Part shown: positions 52,216-63,633 of the stretch, one piece after another | Numbering within the stretch: position 1 is the first letter of the stretch | How the letters are laid out: each line of letters starts with the position of its first letter | Assembly: GCA_963576565.1 (NCBI GenBank) | Contig: OY755039.1 | Span: 77,164,789-77,228,788 of the forward strand | DNA: 64,000 nt | DNA from: Aspidapion aeneum | Taxonomy: Eukaryota; Arthropoda; Insecta; Coleoptera; Brentidae | Reading direction: 5' to 3' | Translations under genes and position numbers: made by a program | The notes under the pieces: generated by a model | What the model was told of the DNA's origin: nothing | Seen by the model: the letters and a program-made list of their open reading frames with translations, nothing else | Database searches by the model: none

Positions 52216-53375
52216 CAGGGTTGGATGGGACAGGCGGGCAACCGGGCAAATGCCCGGTGGGCCGATACAATTTAGGGCCAGTTGGGCCGCAGGCCCGATG
52301 TACCTATTCCAAATTATTAATATTAATTTTTGTAAATTTACTATTAAATTAAAAAAATCTGTATGTAGTAACTCCAGGCCTGCGTTACTCCTTTGATTGT
52401 TACAGTTACTTTTATATTAAAATAAATATAATGTATTAAGGAGATAATGTGATAATGGCACTAACATATTAATATCTGTTTACAAAACCAATATTTTTCT
52501 TATCTCTTTTAACACACTTTGTTGACTATTTTGGTGGGGATTGATCCCCCTGATCTCCCCCTTCGGTACGGCCTTGCCAATATCTCAGATCTGAGTTGCG
52601 AAAGATCATTTTTGGTGCTGAAATACATAAAAAATCTAAGAAATCGATTAACCGATTGAAAAATCGGTAATGGGTCCAATTCAAATTAAGGGGATTATAG
52701 ATAAAATTGAAAAATATGAAAAATTACCATACCTGCTCTGTCCCCGGTGGTTAAAAGGGCGCAAGTGCCGAAAGTGTGGTTCGGAAAAAAAGTTTTAATT
52801 GTTCATAAGGCAGTACTACTATTTGTTTTTTTTAAAGATTTTTTTTATTTTATTACATAGGACATGATGAAAAATCCGTCGAGACCAAAAACCTAAATTT
52901 GAAATAAAATTACTTGCAGCCTTTTAACTTACGGGGGCAGTGCTGTTGTATGTTGAAATTGTGCACGGTTTTGTTTTCTGAGTTTTCATTTTGTGAAAAA
53001 ATTAGATATTAATTATTTTAATAGATACTTAGTGTTTAATATAGGCATACAGAATATAAAACTTTACAAAAATATCTAGAGCAGTATCACAGATATTAAT
53101 AAAAATGGATATTTTTTGAAAGTCTTTAAACACCTTGTATCTCACAAGTTAGGATGTTTAGGATATGCGTACATATGTTTATATAAAGTTTTTTTTCTAA
53201 AAATGCAAATTACATCCTTTGAAATTAGCATGTTATTTAATAACAAAACCTCCATAATATCAAAAACAAAAATAACAATATGGCTTCTTTTTCTGTGCCG
53301 TCAAATTTTTTTGCCGAAGCGAGGGCAAATAAAAAAAAATACCAGAACCGGTTTGTTTGAGCCCATCCAACCCTG
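52216..53375. mobile_element. TIR element, CAGGGTTGGATGGG ends
   Basis: Perfect 14-bp TIRs CAGGGTTGGATGGG at 52216 and its complement ending at 53375; just inside the left end are G/C-rich words (gcccggtgggcc). No matching target duplication (ttatcact versus gtgagggg) and no transposase. The CAGGG ends recall hAT elements. Confidence 0.6.
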
Positions 53376-53506
53376 GTGAGGGGGTTGTTCCCCTTCGTTA
53401 AATGTTCGGGGGAGTCTCATGTCTATCCATACCAAGTGTGTTGCTTCTCTTATTTATCACTCAAATCTCACATGTAGGGAACTAACTGAACTAACTGGTT
53501 GATGGT

Positions 53507-53897
53507 CAGGGGCGGCTAGTGCATAAGGGCTGCAGAGCTGCAGAACCCCCAAAATTTTCACATTATTTGACTATTTTTCAGCCGCTGCTATTTTTCTATT
53601 ATAATTATTTTATTTCTAAAATTATTGGAATAGCAATATCTTTTCGGTCCGGTGTTGGTATAGTAGGCCTTCAAATCGCGTACGTGTGTTGAGTATGACG
53701 CGCTTTTAATTATTATTATTTAATTAAATCTTTTGTAAAAACGCTATTTTTTTCTAGGCATTGTAATTTTTGCCTAACCAAACTTGGCAATTTTTTACTT
53801 TTTATAATAGACACGTGATCTGGAGACTGTAAAAAAATCGCATTTTTTATACCCTATCGGCAGAACTCACAAACTTTACTGTCACGAGCCGCCACTG
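53507..53897. mobile_element. hAT-type MITE with 8-bp duplication TTGATGGT
   Basis: Ends CAGGGGCGGCTAGTG and CACGAGCCGCCACTG flanked by TTGATGGT at 53499-53506 and 53898-53905. 391 bp, non-coding. Confidence 0.88.
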
Positions 53898-53905
53898 TTG
53901 ATGGT

Positions 53906-55340
53906 AGTAAAATGTTTTTGCATTAAATCAACGAACTGCCCCCTAGCACGGGAGTCCTCCTGGATGTGCCACCGAGTGGTTAATTTGTACTTAGATTTAG
54001 TATTGTTACAAACAGTGGCGGCGCGTGGTAAAAAGCTTTGGGGGTGCACACCCAAAAAGAAAATTGCGGCGCAGACGAAATTTTTTTTTCAGTGTCACGC
54101 CCAACTTTTTCGGCCATCGAGTGGGCGGGCCGTCATGTCATATAATTTAGAGCAAATAATTAAAAAATAAGTTAGTTAGATATTAGTTACCTGTTATTAT
54201 TGTTTTTATAAATAAATAATAAATGTATCAGTTTCTATCTTTCACAAACACGTCTTGTATTGATAATGAAGGCGTCTGTCCTTTTTTGAAATAAATTCTT
54301 CAATAACCAATAAGGCGCTGACTGTGACGTAGCACGGCACCCCGACACAAAATATGATTCCGGAACGTACCAACAACTAATCTAATCGTGTTATTGACTG
54401 AACTTACACATTATGATCCGATTATTTACCATCTCTTTTTAAACTAATGTATTAGTAAGGGCGCTTAATAATACTAAACACACATGAGTTTAATAACTAA
54501 ACATTGATCTACTCGTTTTATTTACTAAACTCATACATTGTCATCCAGCTACATTTTGATTCCAATTTTGATGTGTAGACAGGTCAGACAATGGTTTTTG
54601 CTAGGCATTTCTGAAATTCTATAAAAATATAGATTTCTTATAAATGTTGGACAAAAATTTTGCTTCCCTCATCAACCATGTTTTTAAAATTTTTATTTTT
54701 ATAAAAAGTATGTATACATATTTTTCAAAAATTGTACTTTAAAATCTGCTGCTACAAAAGTTTTTGTCTATTATTTTTAAAGCTCTTTAGGCTAAATTAA
54801 ACAAATAAATATGGAAAAATATATATTAATAAAAAATATAAATAATGTATAAAAATACTAAATATATACTAATTTCAAAAATCAAATAAAAATATGGTCA
54901 CTCCATAATAAAAACCAACTGCAATGTCTCAAAAACCAAAAATTACAGATAAAATTAACTTTTACAGGTGGATTGTTTATAAAAGACGAATTAGGTAAAA
55001 AAGCTTTTAAGGTAAACGGTTCTATTTTAAATCATCAGCAGTTTACCAAACCTGACTTCTAACAAACTAGTATAAAAAAGTGGACGCTTTAAAAATATTT
55101 ATTTTGTTGCACATAAAAACAATTTTTTCTAGAAAAATCATTCTTATTTGATTATGCAGTCATTAATTAAACTTGCAGGTTCTTATCCGCTACAAAGTCA
55201 AGGTTACGTTCGTATTATTTTCTAGTTTTTGGTAGAGCCAAAAAATAATACCGTTTAACTTTTTTTAATATTTTTAATTTTTAGTTTGATTTTTAGCTTA
55301 TGTTAGTTAGTTATGTAAACTCCTCATCCTTTTCAACGCA
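53906..55340. other. Unassigned sequence with one MITE end
   Basis: An isolated left end CAGTGGCGGCGCGTGG at 54013 starts a further hAT-type MITE for which no right end is visible. The rest is AT-rich with no supported gene. Confidence 0.4.
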
Positions 55341-55394
55341 GCTTTTTTTCACATTACACGGTGAGCTTTAACCTTAAATAATCTAAGTACTAGG

Positions 55395-55885
55395 TTCGCC
55401 ACAAATCGGTTTATAAATATAGGATAGTCTATTGGATAAAGATTTTGGGTCCGCCGTGCAAGTTTTTTTTTGTTTAAGTAAAAAATAATAATAAGCGACG
55501 TTAAACACCGCAGAGTTTCAGATTTAATACATATCGGTTCATAAATGTAAAAGTTATCCATTTCGGATCCGCCATAATATTTTTTCTAGGTTTGTGTGAG
55601 AAATCTATCGGCTTTATACACTCGAAAGTTCCAATTTTGATACATATTGGTTCACAAATAGAAAACTCTGCCCTTTTGGATTCGTCATGTAATTTTTAAG
55701 TTTGATTTCATAATTATACTCAACGACTTTAGACACGCCAAGGTTCCAAATTTGAAACCAACTGGTAAATAAGTTTTTTTTTAAATTTAGGTCAAAAATC
55801 ACATTTAGCGAATATTAGCACTAAATTTCATACTTACCGGTTCATAAATAGGAAACTTCGCCATTTTGGATTCGCCATTTTGATT
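55395..55885. repeat. Diverged tandem repeat, four units
   Basis: The words 'cggttcataaat', 'ttttggattcgccat' and 'gtcaaaaatc' recur at about 55402, 55527, 55643 and 55833, with spacing of roughly 116-190 bp. Confidence 0.7.
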
Positions 55886-56039
55886 GATAATTACTTCTTT
55901 CTCATTTCAAAACAAAATATTGTGACAAAATCTATTTTTCTAATTTTAGTCAAAAATCAGATCCGGGAGCCCACTGTGCAGCGCTATGAGTTGGACAGCA
56001 ATAAAAAATAAGCTGTGCTTTAAAAAGAGATGCAAATGA

Positions 56040-56400
56040 GTATGTTCCAAAATTACAATTTATGTCGGGGTGCTAATGTCAACCTACGTCACGAGTCAGC
56101 GCCTAATTCATTGAACTTTGGAATTTCTCGCGCACTAATTACAGGTGCGAGGGAGCTGCTGTACATCTGCAACGGTAACCGCGGCCGCGGTGGTCATCAC
56201 CGGGGTGCGGGCAGCATCGACGCTAATTTATGTAGAAGAGCACGGCCGAAGGAAGGCTCAGATTACTGTAAAATTCTATTGGGACATTTCGTCTCTCTTT
56301 CTATATTTCCTAATTAGAATGCGACATAACTTCCACGGTGCAGAGAATTTAGTGCCAGTAACTAAAAGTAAAGTATGTATTATGTAGCCACAAGAATATC
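56040..56400 (+). other. GC-rich, CpG-containing segment
   Basis: Around 56140-56270 the sequence is much more GC-rich than its surroundings (caacggtaaccgcggccgcg, caccggggtgcgggcagcat) and two overlapping frames stay open (95 and 80 codons). No domain is recognised. It could be a first exon or promoter region of an unseen gene, or part of an element. Confidence 0.3.
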
Positions 56401-56673
56401 CATTCATCGCAGGCTGGTTGAACACGAATACAAACACATATGTACAGCGTGTCCCATTTTCGATGGGATTAAATGGGAAACTCGGTTATTATTAAAGATA
56501 TCGATTTTCTGATTGCACCTTACCGTGCTCTTTTTTAGAACCCTTAAAAATGGTGTAATCAGATTTTTGCTATACCCCGTGGTTTCGCTAATACAGGGAG
56601 TTTTTGAAAAAATTGCATTTTTATTAATTCCTTGTATCTCGCTTATTTTGTAAGATATTTTTATTCTGTAAAA

Positions 56674-57105
56674 ACGTCGGTCACGAGGATACGAGTGATC
56701 CCCGTCTGAAACACGTCCTGATAGTCAGGAACAAATGTTCCATGCCAATCCACGACCGAGATGTTCCAGACGGGGATCACTCGTATCCTCGTGACCGACG
56801 TTGGAGAAAGTAAAAACCAAACAGTTTTAACAAGTTCCCAACGAAAGCCTCAAACCATCAGTATAATTCAATGCCGGTAGGGGTATTTTCCCTCGGAGTA
56901 GTTGTTTCTGGTGGTTTCACACAACTTATGCTCTACACGGAGCTATCGCCTACATTCACCTGAGGATGGCCCAAAAGGTCGAAACCGGTCCGGTCGTGGA
57001 TTGGCATGGAACATTTGTTCCTGACTATCAGGACGTGTTCCAGACGGGGATCACTCGTATCCTCGTGACCGACGTTGGAGAAAGTGAAAACCAAACAGTT
57101 TTAGT
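56674..57105 (+). mobile_element. Penelope-like (pLTR) remnant with inverted and direct units
   Basis: A block containing cagacggggatcactcgtat and cctcgtgaccgacgttggag occurs at 56768-56833 and 57036-57103 in direct orientation and, inverted, at 56674-56758. The inverted unit stops within a few bases of the predicted ribozyme cleavage site. Direct terminal units with an attached inverted, truncated copy and a hammerhead-like motif are typical of Penelope-like element pLTRs. No RT or GIY-YIG coding region is present, so this is a remnant; the assignment is inferred. Confidence 0.5.
56954..57001 (+). ncRNA. Hammerhead-ribozyme-like fold
   Basis: Stem I ATTCAC (56954-56959) with GTGGAT (56996-57001), one wobble. 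Core CTGAGGA (56960-56966) fits CUGANGA. Stem II GGCC/GGTC with loop CAAAA (56968-56980). GAAA (56981-56984). Stem III of four pairs (ACCG with CGGT, loop GTC). Cleavage would follow C56995. One extra T (56967) between A9 and stem II departs from the consensus and may weaken or abolish activity. Confidence 0.55.
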
Positions 57106-57384
57106 ATCGAATACTATTTTACCTAAAAATTTTATGAAAATCGGTTGGGCGGTTTAGGAGTTATCGTGTTACTACACACAGACAGACATCACGACGATAC
57201 TGCAAGAGTAGGTCAAAATACACCCAAATAACACATTTCATCTTCGAGGTTATTAAAAAAAAAAATTCGTCGAAAACAATACCTTCTCTAGCCATTGCTG
57301 TGCGGGCTAAGAAGGTAAAAAGTGAATATAACATAGGGTGACCATGCGTCCGGATAAAGCCGGACAAGTCCGGCTTTTTGGGCA
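57106..57384. other. Spacer
   Basis: Includes 'acagacagacatcacgacg' and, at 57336-57384, the left half of a repeat with CCGGA words whose right half follows the MITE at 57637. Confidence 0.4.
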
Positions 57385-57627
57385 CAGTGGCGGATCCAGG
57401 GGGGGCACTAGGGGCACTTGCCCCCCCCCGAGAATTTTTTAAATATACAAAAAATTAGTAAAAAGTAAAGTTTTTGCTAATAAAAATTCAAAATAAATAT
57501 TGTAGTTTTTAGTTCTAACTAATTTAATAAAATGCTGCTTAAAACAATATATACCGTTTTTTACCAACAGAGAATTTCACCTAAAGTGCCCCCCCCCCCC
57601 CAAGAAGCACCTCTGGATCCGCCCTTG
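57385..57627. mobile_element. hAT-type MITE, ggatccag subfamily, copy 1
   Basis: Ends CAGTGGCGGATCCAGG and CCTCTGGATCCGCCCTTG; G-run and C-run just inside; flanked by TTTTGGGCA at 57376-57384 and 57628-57636. Same family as 61750-62023. Confidence 0.88.
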
Positions 57628-57636
57628 TTTTGGGCA

Positions 57637-59089
57637 AAATGAAAATGTCCGGCCGACTTTTTCCTTCGTCCGGATTTTTGGCGATCCAAGAGACCTTATA
57701 TTTTTGGTCATCCTGTGGCGCAATTAGGAGGGGGGCATCTAGGGGGATTAGAGCTCCAATCTTAAAATTAGTTCCCTCAAACGAAACGAGCACAATATAT
57801 CAGGAACAAACTATTCAAGTAACTTAAAAATTTCCGGCCCGGCGCCTATACTTTTAAAATTAACCAAAACTATTTCATTTCGGTCAAATTTTTCGGAAAA
57901 TTTTTGGGACCATTTATTTTTTAAATTCTTATATATATTTTTTTTTTTTAATTTGCCCTTGATGCGTCATTTTTTTTTGTGTTAACCATAAATTTTCTTC
58001 TGTGGCAGCATTTTTTGTCAACGATAATTTATTTTTCTACGGTGTAATTTTCTTCGAAACGTATAGTACCAAATTTCTCGAAAATTTTCGCCACTGGCGC
58101 ATTTTTTAAAAATTTTCAATTAGTTTCTACCGATTCCAATTTTTTTGAGTTTTTTTTTCCTACGACGCTATTTATGAATTTTTTTGTAGTTTTTTTAGAT
58201 TGCAACTCTTAAACTTTTTTTAAAATTTTTTACTTCTTCATTATTTTTTTAATATTTCAGAAACTGTCTTCTACAGCCTGCTTTTTAGTGCTTAATTTTT
58301 TTAATTTTTGTATGCGGTGCAATTTTTCCCAAAAGGTACCTACTTATTTTTATTTGATTTTCTAGTACGTACATAGTTAGATTTTTTCGAGATTGCAACT
58401 TTTTATATATCTTATGTGCTAAGCCATTCTTCCGGTCCGGTTTGGTTCCAACAGACTTTTTTTTTATCATCAAATTTTTTTAGGAGAGTTTTTTAAAATT
58501 ACCCATTTTGTCCGGCTTTTTTAAAAATATGATAACTTTTTAGACAAGTCCCAAAACTTGTAGATTAGTATTTAATAATAAGCAGTTTAATTCAGCAAAA
58601 TGCTTTGGATTGGACCATCCTATAGAGACACTTAAGTTTATTTAGTTTTTGATAATATAATTTTTTACATAGGTAGTTAAATAAATTTAATATTTGTCTA
58701 CCTACAATAAGTGTTTCTTTTATCTGCGTAAAACATTTAAGCGTTGGACTAAATAAAAATAGCATAGTCCTGGTTTATAAAAAACAAGTAAGTAGGTTTG
58801 TAGTTTTTCAATTATTTGGACATTGCGAAAATGGCGTATAATGATATCGGTGTACATGGGCGTTGTCAGGGTGGGGCAGGGCGGGGCACTTGGGTATAAA
58901 TTTGAAAAAGACGTTTTATCAAGGTTTATTCGCAATCCTCGCAAGTTAATATTAAATTAAGTTTAGGTTATTCAGTTGATTAAAACAGCATCTGAGGGCA
59001 CGGCAGTGCCTCGCCAAGTTCGCGCGCCGTAACCATCTTTTCTTGAAACATTTCAGCCGATATTTGACCTACCTAAAACTCTACTTCGG
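57637..59089. other. AT-rich stretch with degenerate repeats
   Basis: 57850-58330 is a run of degenerate 'tttttcg' and 'aaattttcg' units related to 38520-38660. The rest holds no recognised gene; minus-strand frames are short and unremarkable. Confidence 0.45.
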
Positions 59090-59258
59090 AATGAGCTACG
59101 AATCTCAAACTTTGCACAGTCGTAGATCTCCATGGAGTTAACCTCCAAATTTCATGGAATTCCATAAAGTAGTAAAGTAGTTACGAAATTTGAGAAAGCG
59201 TCGAAATTGCCACTCACTCACTGACTCACTCATGTATAGATCATCAATATTCTACTGT

Positions 59259-60228
59259 ACTTCCAGACATGCTACAAAGCTGAAATTTGGCAGACTGATA
59301 GAAATTATGACCAAACCCCTGGAAAAAATCAAAAAACCCCACAATTTTAATTTACTTCCCTCCCCTATACATTTAAAGTTATGTAAAAGTAGCATCGCCC
59401 ACTTCCAGAAATGCTAGAGAGTTGAGCTTTGGCAGACTGATGGGAACTATGATAAAACTATAGGAAAAAATCAAAAAACCCCAAAATTTTAATTTACTTC
59501 CCTCCCCTATACATTTAAAGTTATGTAAAAGTAGCATCGCCCACTTCCAGAAATGCTAGAGAGTTGAGCTTTGGCAGACTGATGGGAACTATGATAAAAC
59601 TATAGGAAAAAATTAAAACACCCCAAAATTCTAATTTACTCCCCTCCCCTATACATTTAAAGTTATATAAAAGTAGCATTGCCCACTTCCAGAAATGCTA
59701 GAGAGTTGAGCTCTGGCAGACTGATAGGAACTATGATAAAACTATAGGAAAAAATTAAAACACCCCAAAATTCTAATTTACTTCCCTCCCCTTTAAATGT
59801 AAAATTAAGTAACAGTAACATTGCCTACTTCCAGACATGCTAGAGAGCTGAGCTTTGGAAGACCGATAGTAACTATGATAAAGTTATAGAAAAAAATTAA
59901 AACACCCCAAAATTCTAATTTACTTCCTTCCCCTATAAATGTAAAGTTATGTAAAAGTAACACTGCCCACTTCCAAAAACGCTAGAGAGCTGAGCATTGG
60001 AATGCTGATAGAAATTATGATAAAACCATGGGAAAAAATTTAAAAAGTTCAATATTTTCATTTACTCTCATCCCCTATAAATGTAAAGTTATGTAAAAGT
60101 AACATTACCCACTTCCAGAAGCGCTAGAGAGCTGAGCATTGAAACACTGATAGGAACTATGATAAAACTATAGGAAAAAATTTAAAAACACGACAATTTT
60201 AATTTATTTCCCTCCCCTATTATATATT
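59259..60228. repeat. 142-bp tandem satellite, about 6.8 copies
   Basis: The word 'acttccag' or a close variant occurs at 59259, 59401, 59543, 59685, 59827, 59969 and 60111, exactly 142 bp apart each time. Units include 'agagagttgagctttggc', 'aactatgataaaactat' and 'cttccctcccctata'. Middle units are nearly identical; outer units diverge. The preceding 59090-59258, with 'cactcactcactgactcact', may be a diverged flank. Confidence 0.95.
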
Positions 60229-60282
60229 ATATTTTACTGCTTTAAAAATTAAGTATTATCCAATTCCTTTAAAAAAGAAGTG

Positions 60283-61235
60283 AAATCATAACAAAAACAT
60301 TTCATGTAAAAAAAAGCCAAGTACGCGAAAATGGCATTCCGTAAAAAGAATTGAGATAAAAGTAAACCCAAGTTCTCCAATACAAATTGCAAAATGAAAG
60401 GTTCTTACTAGTTTGGAAATATTTTTCTACTTGGTTATTACGGCTGTAAATGACTCTTAAGTATTGTTCATACTCGTCTTAGTCTTTTGTTTTTGATTAG
60501 TCTTTGTCCTTTGATTAGTCTTAGCTGTCTTAAACAAAATCGTCTTTTTATACTCGTCTTTTGTTTTTGATTAGTCTTAGTCATAACCCACTGAAAAAAA
60601 AATTCATTTTCAATAAAAAGGCCCCTTTTCAAAAGTCATTTTCTACACAAAACAATCTTATTTAACCTAATTTGTGCACGAAACACAGACGCGAAAGAAC
60701 AAAAGCGAAAAAGAAAATAAAAACAAATAAAATTTTGAGGTTATGTTGAGATTTTCTGTTAAAAACATGATTAATGGCGGTAAATTTCGGCCGCGCGCTT
60801 GCGCTCTTTGGACGCCCTGTAAAAAAAACAACAAATATCAGCTGATGTCTGTCACTCGTCTTAGTCGTTGTCCTAAGGATTGAAAGTTGGCAACTCTTAA
60901 GACAAAGACTAATCAAAAACAAAAGCAAAAGCATTGTATGAACACTCCCATAAGAAACAGTGGTTTTAACTTTCTTATGACAAGACATATGACTAAACCA
61001 AGACAAAAGACTAGACAAAAGACGAGTATGAACGATCCATTAGGCACAGTGCTAAATTGAACATAAAGTTTGGCTGTAAAAGCAAAGTTTAAAAAAAACA
61101 TTTCCAAACTAGTAAGAACCTTTCATTTTGAAATTTGTATTGGAGAACTTGGCTTTACTTTTATCTCAATTCTTTTTACGGAATGCCATTTTCGCGTACT
61201 TGGCTTTTTTACATGAAATGTTTTTGTTATGATTT
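60283..61235. mobile_element. Foldback element with about 140-bp inverted arms
   Basis: Arms about 60283-60422 and 61095-61235 contain AAATCATAACAAAAACATTT, ggcattccgtaaaaagaatt and gttcttactagtttgg in opposite orientation. Inside, a second inverted region (about 60450-61045) is built of CGTCTTAGTC and ttttgtttttgattagtc words. No supported coding region. Confidence 0.8.
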
Positions 61236-61405
61236 ATATTTTTCAATAAATATTTGATTGTACATTTTTTTGCTTTTTTGTCCCACCCTGAGCGAGACCC
61301 TGACTACGCCCATGTCGGTGTATGAATTCTTGAATGGGTGAGAAGAAGTACGTTCTTCAAGTCAAACTGTGCATGCAATCTTACTTGATTTCCGCATCTC
61401 TTTTG

Positions 61406-62655
61406 GTAAAAAAGGCGTGAGAAAAAAAAAACGTTGATTTTAAAAGCTGCTAGAAAGAAACGTTTATTTCATATATGAAAAGAAGCTTAATAGGTCATTC
61501 ATTAACTTTATAAAAAATAACGTTGCAAAAAAATTCGTTTTAATAACGCCATTATCAAATTAAAACAACAATGTTTTTACATTAGTTCCAAGTGATTTTT
61601 GTCAAGGTTAAAATCACATTAGATTCACGCCTTTTCTACTCGAATTTTAAAACGCGACTTGCATTGCTTTTCTACCGAATATGTTTAAGATTTTACTAGC
61701 AGTAGCGCCACCTATTGTCGAGATTTTTCACTTTGACAAAATCTATCAGCAGGGGCGGATCCAGGGGGGGGGCACTAGGGGCACGTGCTCCCCGCCCGAG
61801 AATTTTTTGAATATACAAAAAATGAGTAAAAAGTTATGTTTTTGCTAATAAAAATTCAAAATTTTTGCCTGTGGCGCATGAAAGTGTCTGTTATTATTAT
61901 CATCGAAATTACAACCACCGACTAATTCAATAAAATGCTGCTTAAAAAAATATATACCATTTTTTACCAACAGAGAATGTCACCTAAAGTGCCCCCCGAG
62001 AAGCACCTCTGGATCCGCCCTTGTCTATCAGGCAGTGCTTTGGCCTCTAAACTCCAAAAACCTGTTAAGGAACTGATCCCTGATCCAAGATCACGACGCA
62101 TCTGTTAACCTGATAAAGACACATTAATATTCTGTGAAAGTGTTTAAAAAATCTTGTTTAGCTTAAAAAAAAACATAATGTATATAGATAGATATATAGA
62201 TATTTTGTCTTGCCTTGAGCGCCATCTTTAAAATTGTCTTGAAGTGTTGTAGTCTTAAACTAGTGAACTTTTATAACTTCGTTTCGCGTCTCTTTTAAGT
62301 TAAAAAAATGTTATTAAAAAACCGTGACCAAAAAAGACGCAGAAAGTTAGTAGATTTGAGAAGTCTTAATCTAGTGGCGTTTTAGAACATGTTGTGGGGG
62401 ACTTTTCAAGTGTGAATTTGGTACATGAAAATAACGAGTGTAAAAAACACGTTATATAGCACAGCACCGGAAACTTCAGCAAAAAGTACATTTTTATAGC
62501 TTCATTTCTCCTTGTTTTTAAGTTATCTTTAAGCATGTAGATTTAACAAAATAAATATTACATGGTATGCGGTTGTTTTCAAGTAAAAAAAAAACTTTAT
62601 TATTTATTTTTGTTCACGTTAATTTAACGTTGATGTGATTTTTGTGCTATATGGG
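61406..62655. mobile_element. 990-bp TIR element family, copy C, inverted and end-truncated
   Basis: Reverse-complement relative of copies A and B; ends CTATATGGG at 62655, but about 30 bp of the other terminus is missing (starts at 'gtaaaaaaggcgtgag'). It is interrupted by the hAT-type MITE 61750-62023. About 100 bp upstream of the Hsp70 start codon. Confidence 0.8.
61750..62023. mobile_element. hAT-type MITE, ggatccag subfamily, copy 2
   Basis: Ends CAGGGGCGGATCCAGG and CCTCTGGATCCGCCCTTG, flanked by TCTATCAG at 61742-61749 and 62024-62031. Its host, copy C, shows the empty-site sequence in copies A and B (ctgatagatttt). Confidence 0.9.
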
Positions 62656-62756
62656 ATGGCAAGACGTTCATTTTCATTCTCACCCATTTAAATAATTCGT
62701 TTGCACTAGTTAAAATTAAGATAAACTGTTATATGAATAAACAGCATTTTTGCAGA

Positions 62757-62982
62757 ATGGCAAAGAATGAGTTGCTGGCGCCGGCGATAGGTATCGACCT
62801 GGGAACAACCTTTTCCGCTGTCGCAGTCTATCAAAATGGACAGCCCACTGTTATACCAAATTTAATAAGTAAAGACATAACGCCCTCTACAATATTTTAT
62901 CCAAAATCGGGCAGTGTCGATCCATATGTTGGAGAGATGGCAGATGAGCAAGCCCAAACATGCATTACAAACTATCTGTATG
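62757..62982 (+). CDS. Hsp70-family protein, first coding exon (divergent)
   Basis: Reads MAKNELLAPAIGIDLGTTFS followed by AVAVYQNGQPTVIPN, ITPSTIFYP and YVGEMADEQA. IGIDLGTTFS is the phosphate-1 motif of the Hsp70/actin-fold ATPase, and VIPN..TPS..FYP follows Hsp70 order, but the usual NDQGNRTTPSYVAF block is replaced, so it is a divergent member. The exon ends CTGTATG|gtaagt in phase 1. A 3' splice site, 'catttttgcag', ends one base before the start codon region, so a non-coding first exon is likely; an in-frame ATG at 62733 lies inside that putative intron and is less likely. The next exon is not in the window. Typical role: ATP-driven chaperone in protein folding. Confidence 0.8.
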
Positions 62983-63000
62983 GTAAGTTGTACCTATGTA

Positions 63001-63319
63001 TACCGCCTGTCCCAAAGTAATTCCTAAAAGCTTCTCCTATTGAACTGCGAGAGAGGAATTCGAAATATAGATGTATCCAATAAAGGTAGCCTAAATTTTC
63101 TTTTTTTTCATGAACTCGCCTTTATTATCCATACCTAAAGCCGCAAAAATTGGGGACGGCTTGCATCATAGCGCCTCGCCTTTAAAAGGCTCCCCCCGGG
63201 CCTCGTGCCTTATTTGTTTGCTTTACTGTTACGAAACTGGACAGGCTCTGTATCCAATAGAATCTAATAAAGACGGGGTACATCTTTGGCTTTTAAGATT
63301 CACTTTGGAACACCCGGTA
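63001..63319. mobile_element. MITE in the Hsp70 intron, TA duplication
   Basis: Ends TACCGCCTGTCCCAAAG and CTTTGGAACACCCGGTA, inverted with three mismatches, TA on both sides. The interior has 'aaaaggctccccccgggcc'. Non-coding; the frame through it is incidental. Confidence 0.6.
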
Positions 63320-63633
63320 TATTATGAATAACACTAGAATAGAATGATTTCGCAACAAAGTAACGGCATATACCTTTTGTTTTATATGCACTTTTTATTA
63401 TTAACCCTTAAATAGACAGGTGAAAAATATTTACACAAAGCGATACCATGACTCCCAGGGACTCACATTTTAAAATCATAACAAAAAAACAATAAAAACT
63501 AAGGAAAAACAGTATTTTTCTTTAATTTCTTATATTTTTAAACATAAATTTTTTCTAAATAACTGTAGCTGCATTTGTAGCTGGAGCCTAGCGAGGTTAA
63601 GTTTATACTGTTCGCATGCAGGTCATGTATATA

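Noticed and set aside
54013..54180. Complete hAT-type MITE starting at 54013
   Set aside because: The left end CAGTGGCGGCGCG is clear but no inverted right end or duplication could be found.
56966..57157. 63-aa frame MAQKVETGPVVDWHG..
   Set aside because: It coincides with the hammerhead-like structure and repeated pLTR unit; the repeat units share DNA structure rather than a kept frame.
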